Shown: positions 24,943 through 33,134 of the stretch, one piece after another
How the letters are laid out: each line of letters starts with the position of its first letter
Position numbering within the stretch: position 1 is the stretch's first letter
Assembly (NCBI RefSeq): GCF_004349265.1
Contig: NZ_SMFL01000001.1
Span: 806,001 to 870,000 of the forward strand
Direction of reading: 5' to 3'
Origin: Dyadobacter psychrotolerans
Lineage (GTDB): Bacteria; Bacteroidota; Bacteroidia; Cytophagales; Spirosomataceae
Length of the DNA stretch: 64,000 nt
Made by a program: the position numbers and the translations under genes
The notes under the pieces: model-generated
Database searches by the model: none
What the model was told of the DNA's origin: nothing
Seen by the model: the letters and a program-made list of their open reading frames with translations, nothing else

Positions 24943-26637
24943 TTATCCGTTTTTCCTGGCGACCACGACACGTTTTTTGTATTGAATGGATTTCCCAAAA
25001 TTGTCAAAACAATCGATTAAAACTAAATAGTAACCCGTCGGAACAAGCTGGCCATATTCATCTGTCCCATCCCAACTGACTTCTCCATTGGTACCAATCA
25101 GCTCATTACGCAGAAGGTTTCTGACCAATCTGCCATTCACTGAGAAAATGCGGATTGTACCTAAAAGTGCGGCCGGATGCTGTTTATATTTTATAACAGC
25201 AAAATCATCCTGCCCATCATTATCAGGAGAAAATGCTTCCGGTTCGATTTTGAAATAATATTCCGGATTTTCCAGCCTTCTTTGAGAATTAGCATATCCA
25301 GGAGTGGCATACTCCGTCACCGATGAAGCCGATTGCCAGTTACCGGTTACCGAGGAAGAAACATCGCTATCCACTTTTTCCAATGAAACGCCTTCATAAC
25401 CTGAAAGTAGTTCATGATGCATTTTTTCTGAATAAAGGAAACGGTCAAATTCCCCTGAACCGGCATTTCTTAATATCACGCCTCCTTCTGTATTCGGCAA
25501 CGACGGAAGGGCAGATGTCTCGAAAAAATTCGCTTGTAAGCCCGAAGAATATTGCTCTTTCACTAATTTCGGATCGGTGGTAACAACAAGATAAGCATGT
25601 GGTGAAATGAGTAAGTCCGCAGAAGTAATCAAGTTGAAAGCACTGGATCCATCCGTTTTTATATTTCCAATAGTCCAGTTTTTTAAGTTGATAAACCTGG
25701 AAGACCTGTTGTAAAGCTCTACAAAGTCAACACCGGAGTCTCTGGGATTAAAAAGCACTTCATTAATTACTACATCTCCCGAATCAGCTGGTGAAGGCAG
25801 TCCGACACGGTGAACCGATGCACGCAGGAGATTGCCGGAGCAGTCCGCGACATTACGTATGGAAAGCGAATATTCCTGATCTTTTAAAAGAGATACATCC
25901 AGCGTCAGCCTCAGAATATGAAACAAAGGAAGGTCAAGTTGTTTCCTTATGATTTTACGTCCTGGTAGATCAATCGTCGCCCCTGCAACAACGTTGAGGC
26001 TATCCATTCTTTTATTAAAAACAATAAGAAGCTGGCCATTGTCCTGCACATCTATGCGCTCAACAAACGGCAGCTCCGAATCTCTTGTCACTTTACTTAT
26101 GCTGCTCTTCAGCCCGGGCGTTCCTCCACTTTTATCAACAGATGTGATCCAGTTTTCACCTTCGCCGCAAGGATTACCTACATCCACCATCTCAATTGAA
26201 AAACCACCATCTTTTTTTTCCGAAACCCACCATTTGTTAGTGTAAAATATGGAATAGACAAGTTTGTTGTTAGAGTTGTATAACCCAAGAGACAGTCCCT
26301 CATTTGTCAGTGAAAATGAAGTTAGTCCGATCACTTTACCATATTTACTTAGTAAACCTGCCTTACTGCTTAGACAAATCAGAGCGTATAAACCAGGAGC
26401 AATGGACGAATCCGGTAAAACAGACGTTCGCGCTCCGGTGACAAGTTTCCATCCTTTCAGCGAAACTACCTTTTCAGATCGGTTGTAAATTTCAAGATAT
26501 TCAGCATCCGGAAGACCAACTACCGGCGACGGATCAGCCATGATCTCACTGATCACGACAGAGTTATATTCCTGCGCATAACATTTGCACAAAAGCAGAA
26601 AATAACAGAAAGCAGGAAGGGCGAAAAATTTTAGCAT
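24943..26637 (-). CDS. Secreted lamin-tail-domain protein with gliding/T9SS-type C-terminal domain
   Basis: A 564-residue exported surface protein. The signal peptide is MLKFFALPAFCYFLLLCKCYAQ. Two lamin-tail domains are visible, each with an ExxxDP and a YLEIYNRS or FVELYNRSS core: about 26-140 (ISEIMADPSPVVG) and about 288-400 (VINEVLFNPRDSG). An Ig-like region lies between, and the C-terminus (about 465-560: FSPDNDGQDDF, IRIFSVNGRLVRNL, GTDEYGQLVPTGYYLVLID) is the FlgD-like/gliding CHU type used by type IX secreted proteins. A role in surface adhesion or DNA/polymer binding is possible. It abuts the convergent pgeF. Confidence 0.87.
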   Translation of the reverse strand: MLKFFALPAFCYFLLLCKCYAQEYNSVVISEIMADPSPVVGLPDAEYLEIYNRSEKVVSLKGWKLVTGARTSVLPDSSIAPGLYALICLSSKAGLLSKYGKVIGLTSFSLTNEGLSLGLYNSNNKLVYSIFYTNKWWVSEKKDGGFSIEMVDVGNPCGEGENWITSVDKSGGTPGLKSSISKVTRDSELPFVERIDVQDNGQLLIVFNKRMDSLNVVAGATIDLPGRKIIRKQLDLPLFHILRLTLDVSLLKDQEYSLSIRNVADCSGNLLRASVHRVGLPSPADSGDVVINEVLFNPRDSGVDFVELYNRSSRFINLKNWTIGNIKTDGSSAFNLITSADLLISPHAYLVVTTDPKLVKEQYSSGLQANFFETSALPSLPNTEGGVILRNAGSGEFDRFLYSEKMHHELLSGYEGVSLEKVDSDVSSSVTGNWQSASSVTEYATPGYANSQRRLENPEYYFKIEPEAFSPDNDGQDDFAVIKYKQHPAALLGTIRIFSVNGRLVRNLLRNELIGTNGEVSWDGTDEYGQLVPTGYYLVLIDCFDNFGKSIQYKKRVVVARKNG

Positions 26638-26730
26638 AACCCGCGCCGGCAGATTTCAATAACGATATTGGTTATATGTTATACGAAATCGATAGCAACA
26701 AGTAACTTCATCTGAAAACACCGGAAACAA

Positions 26731-26757
26731 AAAATTCAACCCCTTCCGAGGTTGAAT
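26731..26757 (-). terminator. Terminator of the histone-H1-like gene
   Basis: An 8-bp stem ATTCAACC (26734-26741) and GGTTGAAT (26750-26757). On the minus strand it is followed by TTTTTGTTT. Confidence 0.85.
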
Positions 26758-26782
26758 CACTTTGATATAACACAAATCCGGA

Positions 26783-27214
26783 TTAACCGTTGTTTTCGTC
26801 AGTTTGTACAGGTGCAGCTGTAACAGGATTTGCCGCAGGCGATTTCACAGATGCTCTGGCAGTGGTTTTAGGTGCCGATGATTTAACCGGTGTTACTACT
26901 TTAGCCGGAGTTGCTACCGGTGCTTTGGTTGTAGCAGCAGCCACCAAAGCTGCCAGTTTAGCGGTTTTTTCTTTTTTCTTCTCTTTTTTACCTTTCTTTT
27001 CTCCTTTGCCGCTAGCCTTTTTTTCGAGCTCCTTAGCTTCTTTTGCTTTTGCCTTCAGGTTTTCTTTTTCAAATTTTGCTACCTTTTTTGCGAGCTTGGC
27101 AGCAGCTTTTTCAATTGATTTTTTTATTTTTTTCGAACCGGCTGCTACTGATTCAAATTTGGTTGCTAATGTTTCAGCGATCTCGGCGGATAACTTCTTT
27201 GTTGCGGATTTCAT
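26783..27214 (-). CDS. Histone-H1-like Lys/Ala-rich DNA-binding protein
   Basis: A 143-residue highly basic protein. Residues 1-55 form a lysine-rich amphipathic coiled helix (KKIKKSIEKAAAKLAKKVAK). Residues 60-85 are a Gly/Lys/Glu stretch, and the rest is an Ala/Pro/Thr/Val/Lys tail with repeated TPAK and SPAAN-type motifs, like eukaryotic H1 tails and bacterial Hc1/AlgP-like proteins. It probably binds DNA or RNA non-specifically in the nucleoid. There are no membrane or signal features. It has its own terminator. Composition bias makes homology claims weak, but the gene is real given a clear start and conserved architecture. Confidence 0.83.
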   Translation of the reverse strand: MKSATKKLSAEIAETLATKFESVAAGSKKIKKSIEKAAAKLAKKVAKFEKENLKAKAKEAKELEKKASGKGEKKGKKEKKKEKTAKLAALVAAATTKAPVATPAKVVTPVKSSAPKTTARASVKSPAANPVTAAPVQTDENNG

Positions 27215-27356
27215 AATTTCTATTTTGGTTTCTATAAATGAATTGGTGTCAGGCGATTATTTGCTGTAAGAAAAAACCGAGTTGTAATCCGGACCATTCA
27301 ATTAACGTGCAAGTACAACTTAATATAACATTACATCCAAATATTTTGTATTATAT

Positions 27357-27887
27357 TTATGTTATCATTTTCCTCACAAACTCCCATAAAATTATTCCAG
27401 CAGACACGGACACATTAAAGGAATGCTTCGTACCAAACTGTGGAATCTCAACGCACCCATCCACCTGCATCATCACCTCGTCTGAAACACCTTCAACTTC
27501 ATTTCCAAAAACAAAAGCATACCGTTTTTCAGGCTCAAAGATAAATTTTTGAAGTTCAGTACTTCCTTCGACCTGCTCAACTGCCAAAACCTGGTAACCT
27601 TCTGCCTGTAAGTTACGAACAGCGTCCGTTGCGATCTCAGCCTTTTCCCACTGTACTGAAAGTTCCGCACCTAATGCACTTCGCGTAATTTCACGATGTG
27701 GCGGCTGCTGGGTATAACCGCAAAGTATGATTTTTTGCGCACGAAAAGCGTCTGCGGTACGAAAAAAAGAGCCTATATTATTCAGGCTTCGTATGTTATC
27801 CAGTATAATGACGTAAGGAAATTTGTCCGATTCTTTGAACTCGTCAACAGTGAGACGGTTCATTTCTTCAACACGTAGTTTTCGCAT
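27357..27887 (-). CDS. SpoU/TrmH-family tRNA or rRNA 2'-O-methyltransferase
   Basis: A 176-residue SPOUT-class RNA methyltransferase. The three SpoU motifs are seen: DNIRSLNNIGSFFRTADAF (motif 1, with the conserved Asn and Arg), FVFGNEVEGVS (motif 2), and EIPQFGTKHSFNVSVSAGI (motif 3, the knot forming the SAM site). It is a short form without an N-terminal substrate-binding domain, like TrmL-sized members. It acts on cytoplasmic RNA; the exact position modified is unknown. It lies downstream of a response regulator gene, separated by a terminator. Confidence 0.93.
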   Translation of the reverse strand: MRKLRVEEMNRLTVDEFKESDKFPYVIILDNIRSLNNIGSFFRTADAFRAQKIILCGYTQQPPHREITRSALGAELSVQWEKAEIATDAVRNLQAEGYQVLAVEQVEGSTELQKFIFEPEKRYAFVFGNEVEGVSDEVMMQVDGCVEIPQFGTKHSFNVSVSAGIILWEFVRKMIT

Positions 27888-27910
27888 GCAGGACGATTTG
27901 AAAATAAACT

Positions 27911-27947
27911 ATAAAAAAATAACCCCGAAAAAATTCGCAGGGTTATT
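27911..27947 (-). terminator. Terminator of the LuxR regulator gene
   Basis: An 8-bp stem AATAACCC (27918-27925) and GGGTTATT (27940-27947). On the minus strand it is followed by TTTTTTAT. Confidence 0.8.
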
Positions 27948-27972
27948 AGTATTGATAAAAGGACGCTTGCCT

Positions 27973-28593
27973 TTATTTTATTTTAGTAATGAGTTCAACT
28001 ATATTTTTGACACCCAGTTTTTCAAAGATTCTTGCTTTGTAAGTACTAACTGTTGATAGCTGCAGGTTCAATTTTTCAGCGATTTTAGCGGTTCCCAAAC
28101 CTTCTTTTAACAGGTTCATCACATCGGTTTCACGGGGAGACAAACTGATAATCGGATCGGGCTGAAATTCCTTTGGATTAATAAGCCTGTTGATATTCAT
28201 CTGCTGCATATCTTCACTCATGTACTTTTTATTGTTTAGTACACTTAGCACGGCAGCCTGAAATTCTTCTTCAGGGGCATCTTTGGAAAGATAGCCGTCT
28301 GCACCTGCCTGTAGATAAAGTAATCCGTAAAGCTGCTCATCGTAACTGGAAAACATCAAAATCCTTGTTTCCGGCGACTTTATCCGAATGGTTTCCACCA
28401 TTTTAGTATTGTTACCACCGGGAATGTTAATGTCAAGTATCAACAGATCATAAGTCTTAATTTCCAGCTCTTTAACAATCTTATCAAAATCATCAACATC
28501 GGTTATGACGGAGTCGGGAATAAGGGATTGCAGGAGATGTTTCGTCCCAATTCTAACCACTGCGTGATCTTCGGCAATAAGTATGTGTTTCAT
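27973..28593 (-). CDS. LuxR/NarL-type response regulator
   Basis: A 206-residue two-component regulator, with ATG 28593 chosen because it starts directly at the receiver domain (MKHILIAEDHAVVR). The receiver has acidic E8/D9, the phospho-acceptor Asp54 (LLILDINIP), Ser82/Ser83 and Lys104 (GYLSKDA). The C-terminal LuxR helix-turn-helix (about 143-206) contains LSPRETDVMNLLKEGLGTAKIAEKL and STVSTYKARIFEKLGV. No histidine kinase gene is next to it, so it is an orphan in this window. Targets are unknown. Confidence 0.93.
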   Translation of the reverse strand: MKHILIAEDHAVVRIGTKHLLQSLIPDSVITDVDDFDKIVKELEIKTYDLLILDINIPGGNNTKMVETIRIKSPETRILMFSSYDEQLYGLLYLQAGADGYLSKDAPEEEFQAAVLSVLNNKKYMSEDMQQMNINRLINPKEFQPDPIISLSPRETDVMNLLKEGLGTAKIAEKLNLQLSTVSTYKARIFEKLGVKNIVELITKIK

Positions 28594-28878
28594 GTACGGG
28601 TTGGATCCAAATAAATACGGAATTCTATTTTCAAGGTTATGGTAACAAGATACTAAACCATAATCATTATTTGTCAAAAAATTACAAATTAGTAAACCAT
28701 TTTATTATTTGGTTAATTAATTTGTCTTTTGGTTTACACAAAAATAGTAATAGACACTGTATTTAACAGTAAAAAAATAAAATTAGTATATTTTAATTGA
28801 CATCAGACGAAATTACTTATTGCCCTTGTAGATATTTCTCGGGCATATTTCGATCAAATTGTCGAATTTATTTGATAA
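28594..28878. other. AT-rich non-coding stretch
   Basis: No ORF or clear hairpin. It separates the response regulator from the open frame that begins after the stop codons at 28873-28878. A few TTTATTTG-like sequences are near the -7 consensus but none is convincing. Confidence 0.5.
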
Positions 28879-29211
28879 CACACTTATACCTCAAAAATCA
28901 TCAGAAAACAAAACTTAAAACCCGACTTCAAGTGGGTTTCTTCCACGGCAACAGTATACCTGTTTAAACAAAAAAACCTGCCGGATATACCTGTTGGTTT
29001 TGAAACTTATTTATATCTGACGACAAAACATCTTCAGACACAAACCAATGAACCAGTTGAATATTTCCTGCTCTTCAAACATCGTCAACCCGCTGCCTCT
29101 GCATTATTTACCTGTATTTTACTACCTGACGGAACATTATCATCTCCTCCACGTGCTCCCTTTGGCGGTATTCAGTGTGCAGAACATTGTAATGAAAATG
29201 ATATTCGCTTT
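28879..29211 (+). other. In-frame coding-like extension lacking ATG, GTG or TTG
   Basis: This segment is open in the same frame as the gene at 29212 and translates to protein-like sequence, including KWVSSTATVYLFKQKN, NLPDIPVGFETYL, EYFLLFKHRQ and SSPPRAPFGGIQ. The last resembles a conserved motif of FemAB/GNAT-like proteins, which suggests the true protein begins here. No standard start codon occurs in it. Possible explanations are a rare start codon (for example ATC at 28897 or 28900), a lost start, or a sequence error. Confidence 0.55.
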
Positions 29212-29889
29212 TTGCTTCAATGTGTTACTAATTGGGCAAAGTCTATCGGCATCACTAAAGTCGCTGTAAATACACCTGCAACCTGTTACAATCCACAAAC
29301 GAATGCTTTACTGTCAAACAGCTACATTTCAGAAGGGTTCTCCGTAACTACAAGTATTTCGAATCACTACATTCCGGTTTGTGGGACCATGTATGAAAAA
29401 CTTATAAGCAGTTCAGAAAACCGAAGACTGAGAAAATGTGTGTCAGCAGGATTTGTATGTAAAATTTGGGAGGCACCAAATGTAAATGTGATTTACAGCT
29501 TTCTTACTTTTTGCAGGAAACAAAAGGGGTATAGTTTATCAATAAGTAAAAATCAGCTATCCGAACTTATTGATCACTTTCCTGAACAGTTGATTGTTTT
29601 TGCATCGATAAAAGAAGACCAGATAGTCTCGCTTTCCGTAACGGTTCGTGTCACCGAAGGCATCCTGTACAACTTCCTTTCCGCCAGTCTACCGGATTAT
29701 GCAACTTTTAGTCCGTCCGTTTTAGTTCTCAAAACAATTTATAACTATTGCCAAAAGGAAAAAATATCGGTTTTAGATTTGGGCTCCTCCCTGGATTATC
29801 AGGGTAAAGAGAAAGAAAGTTTAATCCGTTTTAAAGAAAACATGGGTGGAAACGTAACCTGTAAAGTAAGCTACGGGAAAGTACTTTGA
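29212..29889 (+). CDS. GNAT/FemAB-like acyltransferase domain protein, start uncertain
   Basis: From the first usable start codon (TTG 29212) this gives 225 residues. The region NRRLRKCVSAGFVCKIWEA, followed by KISVLDLGSSLDYQGKEKESLIRFKENMGG, resembles FemAB/BioF2-like GNAT domains that transfer amino-acyl or acyl groups. The protein seems truncated at this start because coding-like sequence continues 333 bases upstream in frame. It sits at the edge of the polysaccharide region, so surface-glycan acylation is conceivable. The stop abuts that of the convergent gene. Function is weakly supported. Confidence 0.6.
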   Translation: MLQCVTNWAKSIGITKVAVNTPATCYNPQTNALLSNSYISEGFSVTTSISNHYIPVCGTMYEKLISSSENRRLRKCVSAGFVCKIWEAPNVNVIYSFLTFCRKQKGYSLSISKNQLSELIDHFPEQLIVFASIKEDQIVSLSVTVRVTEGILYNFLSASLPDYATFSPSVLVLKTIYNYCQKEKISVLDLGSSLDYQGKEKESLIRFKENMGGNVTCKVSYGKVL

Positions 29890-30534
29890 TTAGATCCCAA
29901 GGCAATTTCCTTCTCTGTAAAAAACAGTACTGCAGCTTTCACTACTGATGATCGGCAAGGCACCCCGAAAATCAAGCTGTTTAAATCCTTTGCTGTGCAT
30001 TAGATCTTTTGCTTTTTGATACCATTCTCTTTCCGAATTGTCCAGGATTAATACACCGTCTTCTGTTAGGCATTCAACAGCAGCAGTGGTACATTTCACA
30101 CGATTTCGGCCGTCTACCACCACGATATGATAAAATTTATTTTCCGTTTGAACTGCATTGATGTAGGTCTCCCCTACTGGTCTTGACATTACGGTTGTGT
30201 TTTTTGGTAGTTTAGGCGTGATCAAACTAATCCAGTTGGTATCATGCTCTACCGCTGTTACATGTTTTACTATACCTGCATACCAGCGGGTAGAATTGCC
30301 GGAGCCATATTCAAACACTTCAAAATGTGGTTTCAGCCTTGGTTTTAAAAAGAAAATAAAAGAATAGGTATACCACGGAAGCGGGTTCCCGTCTCCATCA
30401 ACAGACTGTCTTGAATTATAACTTCTAAACCAGCCATAGTCCTTTAACGCGCCGGTCAGTACGAGCTGCAAAACTGCTCCTATTCCAATAACATTGAAAA
30501 CATCCCAAACCTTATTCTTTAAAACCCGAATCAT
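29890..30534 (-). CDS. SAM-dependent methyltransferase-like protein
   Basis: A 214-residue protein with a Rossmann-like core. EVFEYGSGNSTRWYA (about 72-86) looks like the SAM-binding glycine loop, VTAVEHDTNW the acidic strand-2 end, and HIVVVDGRNRVKC and DGVLILDNSERE the later strands. This pattern occurs in small methyltransferase-like proteins of polysaccharide clusters. An N-terminal hydrophobic stretch (VFNVIGIGAVLQLVLTG) may be a membrane anchor. Catalysis is not proven. Its stop codon touches that of the upstream convergent gene. Confidence 0.75.
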   Translation of the reverse strand: MIRVLKNKVWDVFNVIGIGAVLQLVLTGALKDYGWFRSYNSRQSVDGDGNPLPWYTYSFIFFLKPRLKPHFEVFEYGSGNSTRWYAGIVKHVTAVEHDTNWISLITPKLPKNTTVMSRPVGETYINAVQTENKFYHIVVVDGRNRVKCTTAAVECLTEDGVLILDNSEREWYQKAKDLMHSKGFKQLDFRGALPIISSESCSTVFYREGNCLGI

Positions 30535-30715
30535 ATAATTAATAAAAATGTCCTACTCTTAATTCCTATGAGGATATGTTTTCAACCAAAACTGAAATAC
30601 AATATTAGTGAGTAATTAGATAAAGACCGGGCACTTTTTAAATGAAAAGGAAACAGACAGCTATTTTGCCCCGATCCTGACATTCGTTTCGGTGAGTATC
30701 TTCAATTAAATGTTA

Positions 30716-30723
30716 TATTTTTG
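30716..30723 (+). promoter_or_regulatory. -7 element of the first FkbM gene
   Basis: TATTTTTG, perfect to TAnnTTTG, lies 24 bases before ATG 30748 and contains the in-frame TTG at 30721, which is therefore not the start codon. Confidence 0.5.
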
Positions 30724-30747
30724 CGCCCTCTTCAATCCGTTGCGCTG

Positions 30748-31629
30748 ATGAAATTAAAAACTATAAAGACAATATTAAACCATCCACTTAATAAAAACCG
30801 CCAGCTAAGTGCTTTGCTAACCTTTCTGAAACGGGGCCTGGTGATCAGGTTGCATAAGCATCCGATCGTTTATCCTTTTATAGAAAATACTTTCCTTGTC
30901 GTTGATAAAGGCATGTCCAGCGCGGAGTTACAGATTTATACCAGTCTGTATGATACCAACGAGATGCTTTTTATGATGCATTTTTTAAGGCCGGAAGATA
31001 CGTTTGTAGATGTAGGAGCTAATATTGGAGTCTATTCTGTTCTTGCATCGGGGGTTTCCGGCGCAAAATCGATTGCTTTTGAGCCTATTCCTTCCACTTT
31101 TTCCCGTTTGAAGCGAAATATTAATTACAACAATCTTACAGACAAGGCCATCTTATTTAACATGGGAGTTGGGGATAAAGAAGAAACACTTGTTTTTTCC
31201 AATTCACTGGATGCGATCAACCATGTCATTACCGATAAAAATTTCTCCGGATCAATTACCAATGTTCCGGTAAATTCACTTGATAATCTGATGGTAAATG
31301 AAATGCCTAATCTTCTGAAAATTGATGTCGAGGGATTTGAAGCGAACGTGATCAACGGTGCTGCCGAAACGTTAAAACGCCCCGAACTGAAAGTGATCAT
31401 TATGGAAACCAACGGACTTTCTGATCAATATGAATTTGGCCAAAACTATATTCATAACAAATTACTGTCACTGGGATTTACACCAAACAGCTATGATCCG
31501 GCAAAAAGAACCATTATTCCGATCGAATCCACCAATCCGGAAAATACGATTTATATCCGTGATATGGAATTTGTGAATGAAAGGGTAAAAAAAGGCCAAA
31601 AGATTAGGTTGATCAACAAGCTGCTTTAA
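30748..31629 (+). CDS. FkbM-family methyltransferase (copy 1)
   Basis: A 293-residue SAM-dependent methyltransferase. Motif I is FVDVGANIGVYS (86-97). The acidic end of strand 2 is IAFEPIPSTF, and the FkbM-typical LLKIDVEGFEANVINGA follows near residue 190. It lacks a signal peptide. FkbM enzymes O-methylate sugars in polysaccharides or polyketides, and the flippase and glycosyltransferases around it point to a surface-glycan methylation role. The ATG at 30748 is chosen because the upstream TTG lies in the promoter. Confidence 0.9.
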   Translation: MKLKTIKTILNHPLNKNRQLSALLTFLKRGLVIRLHKHPIVYPFIENTFLVVDKGMSSAELQIYTSLYDTNEMLFMMHFLRPEDTFVDVGANIGVYSVLASGVSGAKSIAFEPIPSTFSRLKRNINYNNLTDKAILFNMGVGDKEETLVFSNSLDAINHVITDKNFSGSITNVPVNSLDNLMVNEMPNLLKIDVEGFEANVINGAAETLKRPELKVIIMETNGLSDQYEFGQNYIHNKLLSLGFTPNSYDPAKRTIIPIESTNPENTIYIRDMEFVNERVKKGQKIRLINKLL

Positions 31630-31634
31630 ATCTG

Positions 31635-33134
31635 TTATTTCAAAAATCTGGTTCGAAGGCCGTTAAATAAACCGGTAATTTCTTCTGAAACATTAAAGCC
31701 CACTATTGCGGTACTGAATAAAACAAGTATCAAAAAAGATCTCAGCACCATCATACCCATCGCTGTAAAAATTGTGCGTGTATACTCCGGGATGATAAAT
31801 GTTCCTGCATAAAGCACCGCAATGATCAGCACAACCCGCAGACTTTGAATGGTAAAAGGAAGTACATCAAATTTCACCCAGACAAATGTCATCCTAACCA
31901 CTGAGTATATCAAAGTAGTTAAAGCCGTTGCGACCGCGGCACCAATAAAACCATAAATCGGAATAAGCCACAAGTTAAGAGAAAAACTGATCACTGCAGT
32001 CGCTACGATAAACAAAGTGGCCCACCTGAAATATCTGGAGTAAAGAATAATCTCACTGTTCAGTCCGGTTGCAATGTCAAAAACTTTCACCAGTGCCAGA
32101 AAAAGAACCACATACTTTCCCTCACCGTAGGTATCTCCCTTGGGTATCAGATAAAAAATATCATCAATACTGGCCCAGATTAATAAGAAAACAACCCCGC
32201 CTGCAATCATTTGGTTGAGTGCAGATTTTTGATTCATCGTTCGGATCTGCTTGTGATCATTATTTAAAAGCGCAGTGGATAAAAGAGGAATTGAAATTTG
32301 CGCAATTGCTTTTTTAGGAATTTCAATAATATTGGCAATGTTGGCCGCTATAATAAAGATTCCGGTGCTAATCAGCCCCTTTTCTCCGGCAATCATCGAT
32401 CTGTCGATAAACATCATCAGATTAACACCAATCCCGCCAAGCAACGTAAAGCTGCCGTAACCAAGCATTTGCTTAAATAATCCGGTAGTTAAAACAGAAG
32501 TGTCCGGAAAACGCCAGTACAGTTTCCCAAGCTTTTTGATATAAATAATTAGAAAAACAATGGCCAGGCCATATGAAGCAACGATCAGATATAACATCAG
32601 ATCGAAACTCAGCCAACCCAATCCAAACATCAGGATAAGCAATACGTTAGCCAGTTTCAGGTAAACTTCACGGATAAAACCGGGAACGGCTATCCTTGCA
32701 TTGTTCCGGCAATATGATTCGAGAACTGTAATGTATATCCAAAAAAGCGTCCAGGGAATAACCAGAAAATGATATTTAACGATCATCGGGGATTCTCCCA
32801 AAAAGTAACTTTTGATTTCTGGCGTGAAAATCAGATAAATTACTGTAAATAAGAGCCCTCCTACAAATGGCAGAAAAAGTAGAAAAGGTAAAATTCCCCG
32901 GTGCTGATTTTCATCATCCCTGAAAAGTCCGAAAAATTTATCTGCGATGAAGGGCGTGCCCAAATGCGCAAACGCTGAGAAGACAAGACAGTTTTCCAGC
33001 AGTAATCGGGAAAGAGCTAATTGTTCCACCGAGAGAAACTCGGTAGAAATATACAACTGGTTAATAATCCCAATTCCAACTCCAATATAGGATCCCAAAC
33101 CAGCCTTAAGACTCTGCCTAACTACAATTCCCAC
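31635..33134 (-). CDS. Oligosaccharide flippase (Wzx-like, MATE/MOP superfamily)
   Basis: A 499-residue inner-membrane protein with about 12-14 spans typical of the polysaccharide-biosynthesis branch of the MOP superfamily. It would move undecaprenyl-linked oligosaccharides to the periplasm. The GTG start shares one base with the stop of the upstream epimerase gene (TAGTG), indicating translational coupling. It is the last gene of a three-gene minus-strand operon: glycosyltransferase, epimerase, flippase. No polymerase (Wzy) is obvious next to it. Confidence 0.9.
   Translation of the reverse strand: MGIVVRQSLKAGLGSYIGVGIGIINQLYISTEFLSVEQLALSRLLLENCLVFSAFAHLGTPFIADKFFGLFRDDENQHRGILPFLLFLPFVGGLLFTVIYLIFTPEIKSYFLGESPMIVKYHFLVIPWTLFWIYITVLESYCRNNARIAVPGFIREVYLKLANVLLILMFGLGWLSFDLMLYLIVASYGLAIVFLIIYIKKLGKLYWRFPDTSVLTTGLFKQMLGYGSFTLLGGIGVNLMMFIDRSMIAGEKGLISTGIFIIAANIANIIEIPKKAIAQISIPLLSTALLNNDHKQIRTMNQKSALNQMIAGGVVFLLIWASIDDIFYLIPKGDTYGEGKYVVLFLALVKVFDIATGLNSEIILYSRYFRWATLFIVATAVISFSLNLWLIPIYGFIGAAVATALTTLIYSVVRMTFVWVKFDVLPFTIQSLRVVLIIAVLYAGTFIIPEYTRTIFTAMGMMVLRSFLILVLFSTAIVGFNVSEEITGLFNGLRTRFLK

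Noticed and set aside
26790..27269. 159-residue plus-strand ORF opposite the histone-like gene
   Set aside because: It is a mirror of the Lys/Ala-rich coding strand, giving a Phe/Ser/Ala/Val run with no natural pattern. The minus-strand gene explains the region.
29048..29269. 73-residue ORF beginning with ATG in another frame upstream of the acyltransferase-like gene
   Set aside because: The first frame through this interval has the family-like motif, while this frame gives an unremarkable hydrophobic sequence and stops early.
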